A stretch of 33,630 bases of DNA from Acidobacteriota bacterium. Lineage in GTDB: Bacteria > Acidobacteriota > Thermoanaerobaculia > Multivoradales > Multivoraceae. This document shows positions 8,498-16,240 of this stretch, piece after piece. A program made the position numbers and the translations under genes. Within the stretch, counting starts at the first letter, position 1. Each line of letters starts with the position of its first letter. The stretch lies in the NCBI GenBank assembly GCA_026708285.1, contig JAPOVF010000377.1:1-33630 (forward strand), given 5' to 3'. The notes under the pieces were generated by a model that worked only from the letters and a program-made list of their open reading frames with translations, had not been told where the DNA came from and searched no databases.

Positions 8498-9280
8498 TCA
8501 GGACGGAGGATCGAAGCGACCGTCGATCGCCGTCCAGCCACCGTCGACGAAGAGCACCGCGCCCGTCATGTAGCTGGAGGCGTCCGAGATCAGGAAGGCC
8601 GCCGCGTTGCCGATCTCGTCGGGCCTTCCCCACCGGCCCAGCGCCGTCTTCCCGGCGTAGGCCCTGTTCCAGTCCGGGTTCTGCTGGATCGGCTTGGTCA
8701 GAGGGGTATCGACGACCCCCGGCGCCAGAGCGTTGACCCGCACGCCGGCCGGCCCGAATTCGGCGGCCGCCGTGCGCGCGAGCTGGACGATGCCCGCCTT
8801 GGTCGCCGCGTAGACGCCCTGGCCCGGCTCGACGACCTGGGAACGGATCGACGACAGCAGCACGATGCTGCCGCCGCCGTTCGCGGACAGGAGGCCCCCC
8901 GCGACCTGGAGCACGCACATCGCACCGCGAAGGTTGAGCGTCACCACCCGGTCGAACTCGTCCGGCTGGTAGTCGAGCAGGCGCTTGCGGACATTGACGC
9001 CCGGGGTCGCCACCACGCCGCGCAGGTCGGCCAGCGCTTCGAGCGCGGACGTCATCGCTTCGGCGTCGAGGATGTCCAGTTCGGCCGCGTGGGCCGTGCC
9101 GCCGGCTTCGACGATCCGGTCGGCGGTCGCCCGTGCCGCCAGCAGATTCACATCGAAGCAGGCCACAGCCGCCCCCTGCCGAGCGCACGCCTCCGCCGCG
9201 CCCTCGCCGATGCCCGAACCGGCGCCGATCACGGCGACGGTGCGGCCACCGAGACGAAACGGATCCGGCAAGGCGGTCAC
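8498..9280 (-). CDS. SDR-family oxidoreductase
   Basis: A 260-residue protein from a GTG start. The open frame continues upstream to 9490, but that stretch overlaps the peptidase gene in another frame and reads as an Arg/Ser/Pro-rich shadow; homology starts at DPFRLGGRTVAVIGAGSG. The GTG at 9280 lies 4 bp after the peptidase stop, consistent with translational coupling. The Rossmann motif is GAGSGIG (19-25). Asp43 after beta 2 (CFDVN) indicates NAD(H) preference, in contrast to its SDR neighbour. The catalytic set is Ser144, Tyr157 and Lys161. The usual NNAG motif is the variant ATPG (91-94). The tail DASSYMTGAVLFVDGGW is family-typical. Substrate unknown; the pair of SDRs with opposite cofactor preference suggests two successive redox steps or an epimerisation via a keto intermediate (inference). 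Confidence 0.9.
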   Translation of the reverse strand: MTALPDPFRLGGRTVAVIGAGSGIGEGAAEACARQGAAVACFDVNLLAARATADRIVEAGGTAHAAELDILDAEAMTSALEALADLRGVVATPGVNVRKRLLDYQPDEFDRVVTLNLRGAMCVLQVAGGLLSANGGGSIVLLSSIRSQVVEPGQGVYAATKAGIVQLARTAAAEFGPAGVRVNALAPGVVDTPLTKPIQQNPDWNRAYAGKTALGRWGRPDEIGNAAAFLISDASSYMTGAVLFVDGGWTAIDGRFDPPS

Positions 9281-9284
9281 CGAC

Positions 9285-10370
9285 TCAGGGCAGGTCACGG
9301 ACGGCGAGGATGCCGGGAAGCGACTCCGCGTGCCGCACGCTGTTGAGCACCGCGTCGGCGAGCGCCTCGGCGGCCAGCGCGCCGATGCGGCTGACGTCCG
9401 CCGGCCCTTCCAGGACGCCGGTGGCGATCGCGAACACCGTGTCGCCGTCGCCCGGCGTATGCGAGGGAACGATCGAGCGGGCGAGACCATCGTGCGCCAT
9501 CTGCGCCATGCGGGTCGCCTCGGCCTGGTTCAGGGTCGCGTTCGTCGCGACGACGGCGATCGTCGTGTTCTCCCGATTCTCCGCCTCCCGGCGGCTGGTG
9601 CGGCGGTCGCGGCCGAAACCGCTCCGCAGCAGCTTGCGGGCGTCGAGCAACTCATTGTTCGGACCGCGCACCCCCGCCACGACCTCACCGGTAGCCGGGT
9701 CGATCACGTCGCCCACCGCGTTGACCGCGACCAGCGCCGCGACCACCAGGCCCGCGAACGGCCCCTGCTCCAGCTTGATCGACGCACTGCCAAGGCCGCC
9801 CTTCATCCGCGATCCGCGGCCGCCCATCTTGCCCACCGTGGCGCCGGCGCCGGCGCCGACGTTGCCCTGGGCCACCGGACCCGTGCTGGCCGCCGCCGCG
9901 GCCGTGTAGCCGCATTCGGCGTCCGGCCGCGGCTTGCTGGCGCCGCCCATGCCGAGATCCATGAGCGACGCGGCGACGACGATCGGCACCACGCCGGCCC
10001 CGACCCGGTAGCCGACGTCCTGCTCCTCGAGGTAGCGCATCACGCCCCCCGACGCGTCAAGACCGTAGGCGCTGCCGCCGCTCAGGACCACCGCGTGGAG
10101 TTCCTGGATCATGTTGTGGGGACTCAGCAGGGCGGTCTCGCGCGTCGCTGGCGCGCCGCCGCGGACGTCGACCGCACCGACCGCGCCATCCAACGCGAGC
10201 ACGACGGTGCAACCGGTGGGCCGCTCCTCGTACGTGAACTGGCCGACTCGCAGCCCCTCGACTGCCGTCAGGCCGGGGTCGCCCGGGGGGTCTTCAGCCA
10301 AGCCCGGACTCCCGCCACCGAGGGCCAGCGCTGCGGGCACCGCGAGCCGCCATCCACATTCCGCGAACAT
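9285..10370 (-). CDS. P1-family (DmpA/BapA-type) aminopeptidase/amidase, self-processing
   Basis: A 361-residue member of the P1 family, N-terminal-nucleophile enzymes that cleave themselves internally and then act as D-/L-aminopeptidases or beta-peptidases. Visible marks are LTAVEGLRVGQFT at the start of the mature domain, VVLSGGSAYGLDAS (~95-107), the glycine-rich VGAGAGATVGK stretch (171-181) and ENTTIAVVATNATL (267-280). The last aligns with the autoproteolysis site of the family, making Thr269 (or Thr270) the predicted nucleophile. The first ~26 residues look like a weak signal peptide (AVPAALALGG...SPGLAED), so a periplasmic site is possible. It is the first gene of the minus-strand cluster leading to the SDRs, permease and receptor, and is divergent from the M20 gene across 79 bp. 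No convincing Shine-Dalgarno precedes the ATG. Confidence 0.9.
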   Translation of the reverse strand: MFAECGWRLAVPAALALGGGSPGLAEDPPGDPGLTAVEGLRVGQFTYEERPTGCTVVLALDGAVGAVDVRGGAPATRETALLSPHNMIQELHAVVLSGGSAYGLDASGGVMRYLEEQDVGYRVGAGVVPIVVAASLMDLGMGGASKPRPDAECGYTAAAAASTGPVAQGNVGAGAGATVGKMGGRGSRMKGGLGSASIKLEQGPFAGLVVAALVAVNAVGDVIDPATGEVVAGVRGPNNELLDARKLLRSGFGRDRRTSRREAENRENTTIAVVATNATLNQAEATRMAQMAHDGLARSIVPSHTPGDGDTVFAIATGVLEGPADVSRIGALAAEALADAVLNSVRHAESLPGILAVRDLP

Positions 10371-10449
10371 AGTAGTCTGGCAAGGGTACTACCAGCCCGT
10401 AGAACGCAGCCACCGGCGCAGAACCCACTCACCGGAAAGGCACCGTCCC
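10371..10449. promoter_or_regulatory. Divergent intergenic region between P1 peptidase and M20 gene
   Basis: This 79-bp gap must hold the start signals for both divergent genes. The plus-strand gene has a purine-rich RBS (GGAAAGG, about 10434-10440) 9 bp before its ATG. I do not see a clear -35/-10 pair on either strand. Confidence 0.4.
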
Positions 10450-11766
10450 ATGACGTCAGTACAGAGCGACTGCGCCCGAGTGGCGTCGGGTCTCGTCGAC
10501 CGGGTCCTGTCCGAGGCCGCCGTCTGCGGTGAGGAGGCGGCCCACTTCGCGTCGGAGTTGATCCGAGTGCCCTCGGTCAACCCGCCCGGCGATGCCTACA
10601 GGGAGTGCGCGGAACTGCTCGGCGTCCGGCTTGAGGCGGGAGGCTTCGAGACCGAGTACATCCGCGGCCCGGGGAGCGATCCGAAACGCCCGAAGATCAA
10701 CGTGCTCGGTCTGCGCCGCGGCCGGCGCTCGCGGCCGGCCCTTCACCTCAACGGGCACATCGACGTCGTGCCGCCGGGAGAAGGCTGGACCGTCGACCCC
10801 TTCGGCGGCGAGATCAGGGACGGCTGGCTCTACGGCCGCGGCTCGGCGGACATGAAGGCCGGCATCGCCGCGGCCGTGTTCGCCGCGGAAGCGGTTCGGC
10901 GCAGCGGCGTCAATCTGCGCGGAACGATCGAGATCAGCGGCACGGTGGACGAGGAGAGCGGCGGGCTGGCGGGCGTCGCTCACCTCGCGGCGACCGGTCG
11001 GGTCACCAGCCGAACGACCGACTACGTCATCATCCCCGAACCCTTCAGCCCGACCCGGATCTGCATCGGCCATCGCGGCGTGCTCTGGTTCCGGATCGTG
11101 GCCCGAGGCCGGATCGCGCATGGTTCGATGCCTTTTCTCGGCGTCTCGGCGATCGATGCAGCGGCCGAGGCGGCGCTTGGACTCAAGGAGGCGATCGGCG
11201 ACCTCGTCACCGAGCTACCCGTGGTGCCGGAAGGAGCTCGCCGGCCGACGATCAACATGAACTCGATCGCCGGCGGCCAGGTCATCGAGGGGCTCGATTC
11301 CTCCGCCGCGCTGGACGGTCACGGCCAGGGCCTGCCGTCTCCCTGCGTCGCCGACCAGTGCGAGCTCGTCGTCGACCGGCGCTACCTGCTCGAGGAGGGA
11401 CCGGACGCCGTGCGCGCCGAGGTCCGGGGAGTCCTCGACGCGGTGGAAGCGCGCCGTCCCGGCATTCAGTTCGAGGTCGAGGAGCTGTTGAGCGTCCTGC
11501 CGACCCACACGCCGAACGACTGCGCCCTGGTCGAATCGCTCGGTCGCGCCATAGAGACCGCGACCGGCGACGCCGCCGATCTGGTGGCGAGCCCCGGCAC
11601 CTACGATCACAAGCACTTCCAGCGCATCGGCGGCATCGGCCAGTGCGTCGCCTACGGACCGGGCGAACTGGAACAGGCCCACCAACCGGACGAACGCTGT
11701 CTGCTCTCCGACATCACCCGATCGACCCAGGTGATGGCGCTCACGATCGTCGATCTCTTGAGTTGA
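10450..11766 (+). CDS. M20-family metallopeptidase/deacylase (ArgE/DapE/ACY1-like)
   Basis: A 438-residue zinc hydrolase. Although the frame is open to 10111, the ATG at 10450 is chosen because it has an RBS (GGAAAGG) and the upstream stretch overlaps the divergent peptidase gene. The di-zinc site is complete: His103 and the base-orienting Asp105 in HLNGHIDVVP, bridging Asp134 in RGSADMKAG, catalytic Glu168 and ligand Glu169 in DEESGG, and a C-terminal His in the EQAHQPDE region. The inserted 'lid' dimerisation domain spans ~210-330 (RIAHGSMPFLG, with the conserved H-G-S/A). The family removes acyl groups from amino acids (acetylornithine, succinyl-DAP, N-carbamoyl or N-formyl compounds); the exact substrate is open. 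It precedes an aminotransferase by 186 bp on the same strand. Confidence 0.92.
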   Translation: MTSVQSDCARVASGLVDRVLSEAAVCGEEAAHFASELIRVPSVNPPGDAYRECAELLGVRLEAGGFETEYIRGPGSDPKRPKINVLGLRRGRRSRPALHLNGHIDVVPPGEGWTVDPFGGEIRDGWLYGRGSADMKAGIAAAVFAAEAVRRSGVNLRGTIEISGTVDEESGGLAGVAHLAATGRVTSRTTDYVIIPEPFSPTRICIGHRGVLWFRIVARGRIAHGSMPFLGVSAIDAAAEAALGLKEAIGDLVTELPVVPEGARRPTINMNSIAGGQVIEGLDSSAALDGHGQGLPSPCVADQCELVVDRRYLLEEGPDAVRAEVRGVLDAVEARRPGIQFEVEELLSVLPTHTPNDCALVESLGRAIETATGDAADLVASPGTYDHKHFQRIGGIGQCVAYGPGELEQAHQPDERCLLSDITRSTQVMALTIVDLLS

Positions 11767-11767
11767 A

Positions 11768-11830
11768 CACTGGGTGCTCCGGCGTTCCCGCCGGCTGTGG
11801 CCGCGGGTCTTCTGACCCGCGGAAGACCCG
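11768..11830 (-). repeat. Two-hairpin intergenic element, copy C (with alternative hairpins)
   Basis: Read on the minus strand this gap contains a perfect 9-bp hairpin (CCGCGGGTC, plus-strand arms 11801-11809 and 11814-11822, loop 4), a short spacer, a second hairpin (arms 11779-11784 and 11789-11794) and the tail GCACCCAG (11770-11777). The same order of hairpin, spacer ending in AG, hairpin and GCACCCAG tail occurs at 13359-13416 and 26806-26847. A second 9-bp pairing (11804-11812 with 11822-11830) shares one arm with the first and excludes it. Confidence 0.6.
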
Positions 11831-11952
11831 CCGCGCAGCGGGGAGCCCGAGTCTCCAGACTGCTAGTGTTCGGCTCCACGCCGCACCCTTGCGCGGCCCT
11901 AACAGCGCAACGACCTGACGGCCCCGCAAAGTGGGCCACGAGGAATACCGAC

Positions 11953-13335
11953 ATGACCGTGGCACTCGACGTCGCGACCCCCAGCCGATCCCATTCCCTG
12001 GAGCTGCCTCCGTGCGATCACCGGCCGAAACCGTACGCGGGCGCCACCCGCGAGGAGATCCTCGCCCTGCGCCAGCAGCATGTGAACCCGGCCCTCTTTA
12101 CGCTGTACAGCGAACCCGTCATGCTGGTCGAAGGCCGGCGCCAGTACGTCTGGGACGAAATCGGCCGTCGCTATCTCGATCTGTTCGCAGGAATCTGCAC
12201 CGTCGCCTGCGGTCATTCCCACCCCAGGATCGTCGCCGCGGTCCAGGAACAGATGGCGCTCCTCGCCCACAGCTCGACCGCCTTCCTGCATCCGAACATG
12301 CCGCGCTTCGCCGAGGCGTTGCTCGCCAAGTTGCCGCCCGAGCTCGACCGCGTCTACTTCGTCAACAGCGGCAGCGAAGCGAACGATCTGGCCATCCAGA
12401 TGGCACGGCTCCACACCGGTCACTCCGACGTCGTCGGCATCCGCAACGCCTACCACGGCGGCAGCGCACCGACCGGCGCCCTGACCGCCCTCCACACCTG
12501 GAAGTCCTGGGCCCAGCGCGGCGGCCCCGTCCATCACGCGATCAACCCGGATCCCTATCGCAATCCGTTCTCCGGCACGCCCGAGCAGATTGCCAGCCAG
12601 TGCGCCGAGGATGTCGCGGAACTGATCCGCTACTCCACTCCCGGACAGGTCGCCGGCTTCATCTCCGAGCCGATCCAGGGCGCCGGCGGCGTCACGATGG
12701 GGGCACCGAACTACCTGGCCGAGGTCTACGAGATCGTTCGCGCCCACGGCGGCGTCTGCATCGCCGACGAGGTGCAGACCGGCTTCGGCCGCACCGGCGA
12801 CCACTACTGGGGCTTCGAGCGCTCAGGCGTTGTGCCCGACATGGTGACGATGGCCAAGGGCATCGGCAATGGCCTGCCCCTGGCAGCCGTGGTCACCACG
12901 TCGGAAATCGCGGCCACGCTCGCAAGAAACCTCCACATCAACACCTTTGGCGGCAACCCGCTGGTCAGCGCGGCGGGACTCGCGGTCCTCGAAGTGATCG
13001 AGGAGGAGGGCCTCCAGCAGAACGCGCTGGCCCTTGGCAGCCGGCTGCTCGCCGGTCTACGGGCGCTGGCCCGCGACCACGAAGCGATCGGCGACGTCCG
13101 CGGCCAGGGCCTGATGATCGGCGTCGAGCTGGTCAGCGACCGGCGTACGAAGACGCCTGCAACTGCCTTCGCTGCAAGGGTCCTCGACGAACTGAAGGAC
13201 CTCGGTGCCCTGGTCGGCAAGGGCGGTCTCTCCGGCAACGTCCTGCGGATCAAGCCGCCGCTGTGCCTGACGGACGCGGACATCGACTTCGCGCTCGCGG
13301 CGATGGACGAGGCGTTGACGCGGGCGGCACGGTAG
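11953..13335 (+). CDS. Class III PLP aminotransferase, AGXT2-like
   Basis: A 460-residue aspartate-aminotransferase-superfamily enzyme of class III. The ATG at 11953 is preceded by GAGGAA at 8 bp; the open frame further upstream runs through the palindromic intergenic element and is not coding. Key residues are GSEAND (140-145, phosphate binding), the AYHGG stretch at 166-170, Asp272 in ADEVQTGFGRTG (ring nitrogen) and Schiff-base Lys302 in AKGIGNGLP. The N-terminal HVNPALFTLYSEPVMLVEG and the overall pattern resemble mitochondrial alanine-glyoxylate aminotransferase 2 and (R)-3-amino-2-methylpropionate:pyruvate transaminases rather than GABA or ornithine aminotransferases. Probable reaction: transfer of an amino group between a beta- or omega-amino acid and pyruvate or glyoxylate. 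With the preceding M20 deacylase it could form a two-step route: release of an amino acid from an N-acyl form, then transamination (inference). Confidence 0.93.
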   Translation: MTVALDVATPSRSHSLELPPCDHRPKPYAGATREEILALRQQHVNPALFTLYSEPVMLVEGRRQYVWDEIGRRYLDLFAGICTVACGHSHPRIVAAVQEQMALLAHSSTAFLHPNMPRFAEALLAKLPPELDRVYFVNSGSEANDLAIQMARLHTGHSDVVGIRNAYHGGSAPTGALTALHTWKSWAQRGGPVHHAINPDPYRNPFSGTPEQIASQCAEDVAELIRYSTPGQVAGFISEPIQGAGGVTMGAPNYLAEVYEIVRAHGGVCIADEVQTGFGRTGDHYWGFERSGVVPDMVTMAKGIGNGLPLAAVVTTSEIAATLARNLHINTFGGNPLVSAAGLAVLEVIEEEGLQQNALALGSRLLAGLRALARDHEAIGDVRGQGLMIGVELVSDRRTKTPATAFAARVLDELKDLGALVGKGGLSGNVLRIKPPLCLTDADIDFALAAMDEALTRAAR

Positions 13336-13436
13336 GGTCGCCGCTTTGCGGCGGCAGTGGTCGCCGCTTCGCGGCGGCAGCCTTCCTGAAGCCGGCCGGA
13401 AGGCCGGCGCACCCAGGGATGGAAGGCCGGCGCACC
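13336..13436 (+). repeat. Two-hairpin intergenic element, copy A, with tandem and direct repeats
   Basis: Immediately after the aminotransferase stop, a 23-bp unit (GGTCGCCGCTT...GGCGGCAG) is repeated in tandem (13336-13358, 13359-13381); each copy is a 6-bp hairpin CGCCGC/GCGGCG. Next is a 7-bp hairpin GCCGGCC-GGAA-GGCCGGC (13391-13408) and the tail GCACCCAG (13409-13416). The 16-bp word GGAAGGCCGGCGCACC occurs twice (13398-13413, 13421-13436). The arrangement matches copies at 11768-11830 and 26779-26847. Confidence 0.65.
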
Positions 13437-13451
13437 GACAGCAGAAACAGA

Positions 13452-13480
13452 CGACCCCGCTGGCAGAGCCAGCGGGGTCG
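13452..13480. terminator. Strong bidirectional terminator-type hairpin
   Basis: A perfect 13-bp inverted repeat (CGACCCCGCTGGC / GCCAGCGGGGTCG) with a 3-nt AGA loop lies between two convergent genes: 117 bp past the aminotransferase stop and 26 bp past the thiolase stop. There is no clear T-tract on either side, so termination may rely on the very stable stem. Confidence 0.75.
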
Positions 13481-13506
13481 CAGTGCGCTAGCGCTTCAGT
13501 CAGGGA

Positions 13507-14682
13507 CTACAGGCCGACGACCGAAACGAAGCTGACGCAGCGGCCCGGGGCGCCGCCGAGGTTGTGGGTCAGCCCGACCTTCGGATCGGCGATCTGACGC
13601 TCACCGGCCTCGCCGCGGAGCTGCAGCCACATCTCGTACATCATCCGCAGGCCGGAGGCGCCGATCGGATGGCCGAAGCTCTTCAGGCCGCCGTCCGGAT
13701 TGACCGGCTGGTCGCCGTGGAGGTCGAAGCGGCCGTCCATGGTGTCCTTCCAGGCCTGACCGCGCGGCGAGAACCCGAGGTCCTCCATGAGGACCAGCTC
13801 CGTCGGGGTGAAGCAGTCGTGGACCTCGGCCATGCTGATCTGCTCGCGCGGATCCTCGATGCCCGCCTGCTCGTACGCGTCCCTGGCGCTCTCGACGACC
13901 TCGGGGAACGTGGTGAAGTCGTAGTCCTGCCTCTTCGCGCCCTCGGCCGGGCCGGCGACGAACGACAGCGCCTTGATGAAGATCGGGTTGTCGTTGTACT
14001 TGTGGGCATCCTCGGCGCGGCAGATCACCGCGGCCGCGGCGCCGTCGGAGACACCCGAGCAGTCCATGATGCCGAGCATGCCGGCGATCTTGGGCGAGGA
14101 GTTGATCTTCTCGACCGGCACTTCCCGCTGGAACTGCGCCTTCTCGTTGCGGGCGCCGTTGTAGTGGTTCTTGTACGCGATCTTGGTGAGCACGTCGCGC
14201 ATCGTCTCCAGGTCGACGCCGTACTTCTCGGCATACGCGGGCGCCAGGAGCGAGAAGTTGGCCGGAGCGGTCATGCCGGACTCGGTGCCATCGCCTGGAG
14301 GGGCGCTGCCGGTCAGGCCGGAGAACCCGGAGTCCTTCAGCTTCTCGACGCCGACGGCCATGACCAGGTCGTAGGCGCCGGAAGCGACCGCGTAGGCGGC
14401 GTTGCGCATCGCTTCGCTACCGGTGGCGCACATGTTCTCGAGCCGGGTGACCGGCTTGTACTGGATCTTGAGCGGCTCGGAGAGGGTCAGGCCCGAGATG
14501 CCGCTGCCGGTCGTGCCCAGCCAGTACGCGTCGACGTTGTCCGGCTCGATCCCGGCGGAGCCGTAGGCCTCCTGCACGGCATCGACCAGGAGGTCGCTGG
14601 CGCTGCGGTCCCAGTGTTCGCCGAACTTGGTGCAGCCCATGCCGACGATAGCTACGCGATCACAGATTCCCTTGCTGGCCAT
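13507..14682 (-). CDS. SCP2-type thiolase (acetyl-CoA acetyltransferase family)
   Basis: A 391-residue non-classical thiolase of the SCP2/archaeal type. The nucleophilic Cys85 lies in ENMCATGSEA. The two histidines are in AEVHDCFTPTE and GHPIGASG (His338), and the final loop is HNLGGAPG (His373); the last replaces the CxG motif of classical thiolases, as usual in this subgroup. An RBS (AAGGAG) precedes the ATG. It follows, by 66 bp, a gene that fuses an HMG-CoA-synthase-like domain to a DUF35 domain. In archaea thiolase, HMG-CoA synthase and DUF35 form one complex that channels acetoacetyl-CoA; related thiolase/DUF35 pairs act in bacterial steroid side-chain degradation. A complex between these two products is therefore likely (inference); whether it makes or cleaves acyl-CoA is not determinable here. 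Confidence 0.92.
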   Translation of the reverse strand: MASKGICDRVAIVGMGCTKFGEHWDRSASDLLVDAVQEAYGSAGIEPDNVDAYWLGTTGSGISGLTLSEPLKIQYKPVTRLENMCATGSEAMRNAAYAVASGAYDLVMAVGVEKLKDSGFSGLTGSAPPGDGTESGMTAPANFSLLAPAYAEKYGVDLETMRDVLTKIAYKNHYNGARNEKAQFQREVPVEKINSSPKIAGMLGIMDCSGVSDGAAAAVICRAEDAHKYNDNPIFIKALSFVAGPAEGAKRQDYDFTTFPEVVESARDAYEQAGIEDPREQISMAEVHDCFTPTELVLMEDLGFSPRGQAWKDTMDGRFDLHGDQPVNPDGGLKSFGHPIGASGLRMMYEMWLQLRGEAGERQIADPKVGLTHNLGGAPGRCVSFVSVVGL

Positions 14683-14748
14683 TCGTGCTCCTTGGTCGTT
14701 CTTCGGACGTGTCCCCGTCCGGATCAGGGGTGTTCGTTCCTATCGATG

Positions 14749-16140
14749 TCAGCGCCTCGGGCGCGCCTTCCAGAAGTAGTTGTGCACGCCTCCCGCAGTG
14801 TACAGGCGGCGGAATGTCATTTCCAACTCGTCGCCGATCGCCACCTTGTCCGGATCGACATCGGTGAGCTGGCAGAGCATCCTGCCGCCCTTGTCAAAGT
14901 CGACCACCGCGCCGATCACGGGAGGTTGCAGCGAATAGGCGAGACGATCCAGGGTGTAGGTGCTGATTCGGCATTCGCTGTCGGCGTACGGCTCGACCGT
15001 CGAGTCGTCGGACGTCTGGCAGACGACGCACACGCGCTGCGGCGGCAGGTTCGTATTGCCGCAGCGGTTGCAGCGGGAACCCAGGAAGCCGAACTTCCAG
15101 CGCTCGGCGCGCTGCATCGGCGGCGCCGCGGGGCGATCAGGGTCGGGACGTCGCGGCGGCTCGAACGGCAACACGTCGCGCCACTTCAGGTAGGTCGTAT
15201 AGGCGAGGTCGTCCCGCTTCGACTCCACCCACGAAGCCACGCTGTGTTTCGGACGGCCCTCGTCGATCGCCTCGGTGACCTCGAAGACGGCCACGTCGAC
15301 GCCATCGGCAACGCAGGCGACGGCGATCCTGTCGCCGGCGGACGCACCGTCGAGCGCGCTCGCCAGTGTCAGGCCGGCGTGAGCCGCTCCCGAACGGCCG
15401 ACGGTGCCCGCCAGACCGTCGGTGAGCTGCGCGGGAGCAAGGCCCGAGGGGCGCATGAAACCGCGGAACACGCGGGCGTTCGTGCCGTCGAGCACGACCT
15501 TGGCGAGATCCGAGGCCTCCACCCCGGCGTCGGCCAGGGCGCGGGCGAACGTGTCGACGAGCAGCGGCGTGAAGATGCTGGCGCCGAAGCGCTCCTCCCA
15601 CTGCTTGGCGAAGGGCATGCCGGGGCTCTGCCAGACGTCGAGCACTTCTTCGGGGCAGGAGGCGCGGCCGATCAGGCGGGCGATGGGATCGCCGCCGCCG
15701 AGAACGAAGGCCGCAGCCGCATCGCCGCCGCCGGACTCCCGAGGACCGCTCGGGGCGCCCACGACCACGTCGCTGGTCGCCACCAGGACGGTCCGGCCGG
15801 ACGCCGCCATGTCAAGGCCCGCCAGAAGAGCCGACAGTCCGGCGCGGCTCGAACCACCGAAGTCGAGCGCCGTGACCGACTTGGGCAGGTTCGTCGCAGC
15901 CTGCAGAGTCGCCGCGTTCAGCTTCTCGGTGTACGGGGCACTGGTCGAAGCGAACACCACGGTGTCCACCCCGGCGCCGTCGGGCAGGTCACGAAGCGCC
16001 TCACGCGAGGCCTCGACTGCCATCGAAGCCGAGTCTTCGTCGTAGCTAGCGGCAGCACGCTCTCCGCGGCCGAAGCCCATGGCCGACCTCTGGATGCGGT
16101 TGAAGGGTACGTAGCTGCCGTAGCGGACGATTCCGGACAT
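14749..16140 (-). CDS. HMG-CoA synthase-like / DUF35 (OB-fold, zinc ribbon) fusion, catalytic residues not conserved
   Basis: A 463-residue two-domain protein. Residues 1-~310 have the thiolase fold of the HMG-CoA synthase/KAS III group. Residues ~345-463 form a DUF35 module: a rubredoxin-like zinc ribbon with Cys357, Cys360, Cys371 and Cys374, then an OB fold (STYTLDRLAYSLQPPVIGAVVDFD...GRMLCQLTDVD). In bacteria and archaea these two parts are usually separate genes. By alignment from memory, the nucleophilic Cys of HMG-CoA synthase falls at Ser98 (DFGGSSRAG), the catalytic His at Met229 (RGFMRPSG) and the catalytic Glu at Thr66 (VFASTSAPY). All three are missing, so the domain is probably a scaffold or acyl-CoA-binding partner rather than an HMG-CoA synthase. 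AGGAG stands 11 bp before the ATG. The adjacent downstream thiolase is the likely partner. Confidence 0.88.
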   Translation of the reverse strand: MSGIVRYGSYVPFNRIQRSAMGFGRGERAAASYDEDSASMAVEASREALRDLPDGAGVDTVVFASTSAPYTEKLNAATLQAATNLPKSVTALDFGGSSRAGLSALLAGLDMAASGRTVLVATSDVVVGAPSGPRESGGGDAAAAFVLGGGDPIARLIGRASCPEEVLDVWQSPGMPFAKQWEERFGASIFTPLLVDTFARALADAGVEASDLAKVVLDGTNARVFRGFMRPSGLAPAQLTDGLAGTVGRSGAAHAGLTLASALDGASAGDRIAVACVADGVDVAVFEVTEAIDEGRPKHSVASWVESKRDDLAYTTYLKWRDVLPFEPPRRPDPDRPAAPPMQRAERWKFGFLGSRCNRCGNTNLPPQRVCVVCQTSDDSTVEPYADSECRISTYTLDRLAYSLQPPVIGAVVDFDKGGRMLCQLTDVDPDKVAIGDELEMTFRRLYTAGGVHNYFWKARPRR

Positions 16141-16240
16141 GGAAGCGGGTCTCCTGGTTACGGGACGAGTGTCTGCCGACCGGTCGGTAGGTGCAAGGAC
16201 CTCAGTCTAGCAGCGATCGGAATGGAGGCCGCCTTCAGTG

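Noticed and set aside
9281-9490. Upstream extension of the second SDR gene to 9490
   Set aside because: The extension lies inside the P1 peptidase gene in another frame and reads as Arg/Ser/Pro-rich shadow; the GTG at 9280 fits the family start.
10111-10449. Upstream extension of the M20 gene
   Set aside because: It overlaps the divergent peptidase gene, lacks homology, and the ATG at 10450 has an RBS.
11797-11952. Upstream extension of the aminotransferase gene
   Set aside because: It passes through the palindromic repeat element; the ATG at 11953 has a good RBS and starts just before conserved sequence.
11931-13535. 534-codon frame overlapping the aminotransferase in another plus frame
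   Set aside because: Arg/Pro/Gly-rich shadow; the aminotransferase frame holds every catalytic motif.
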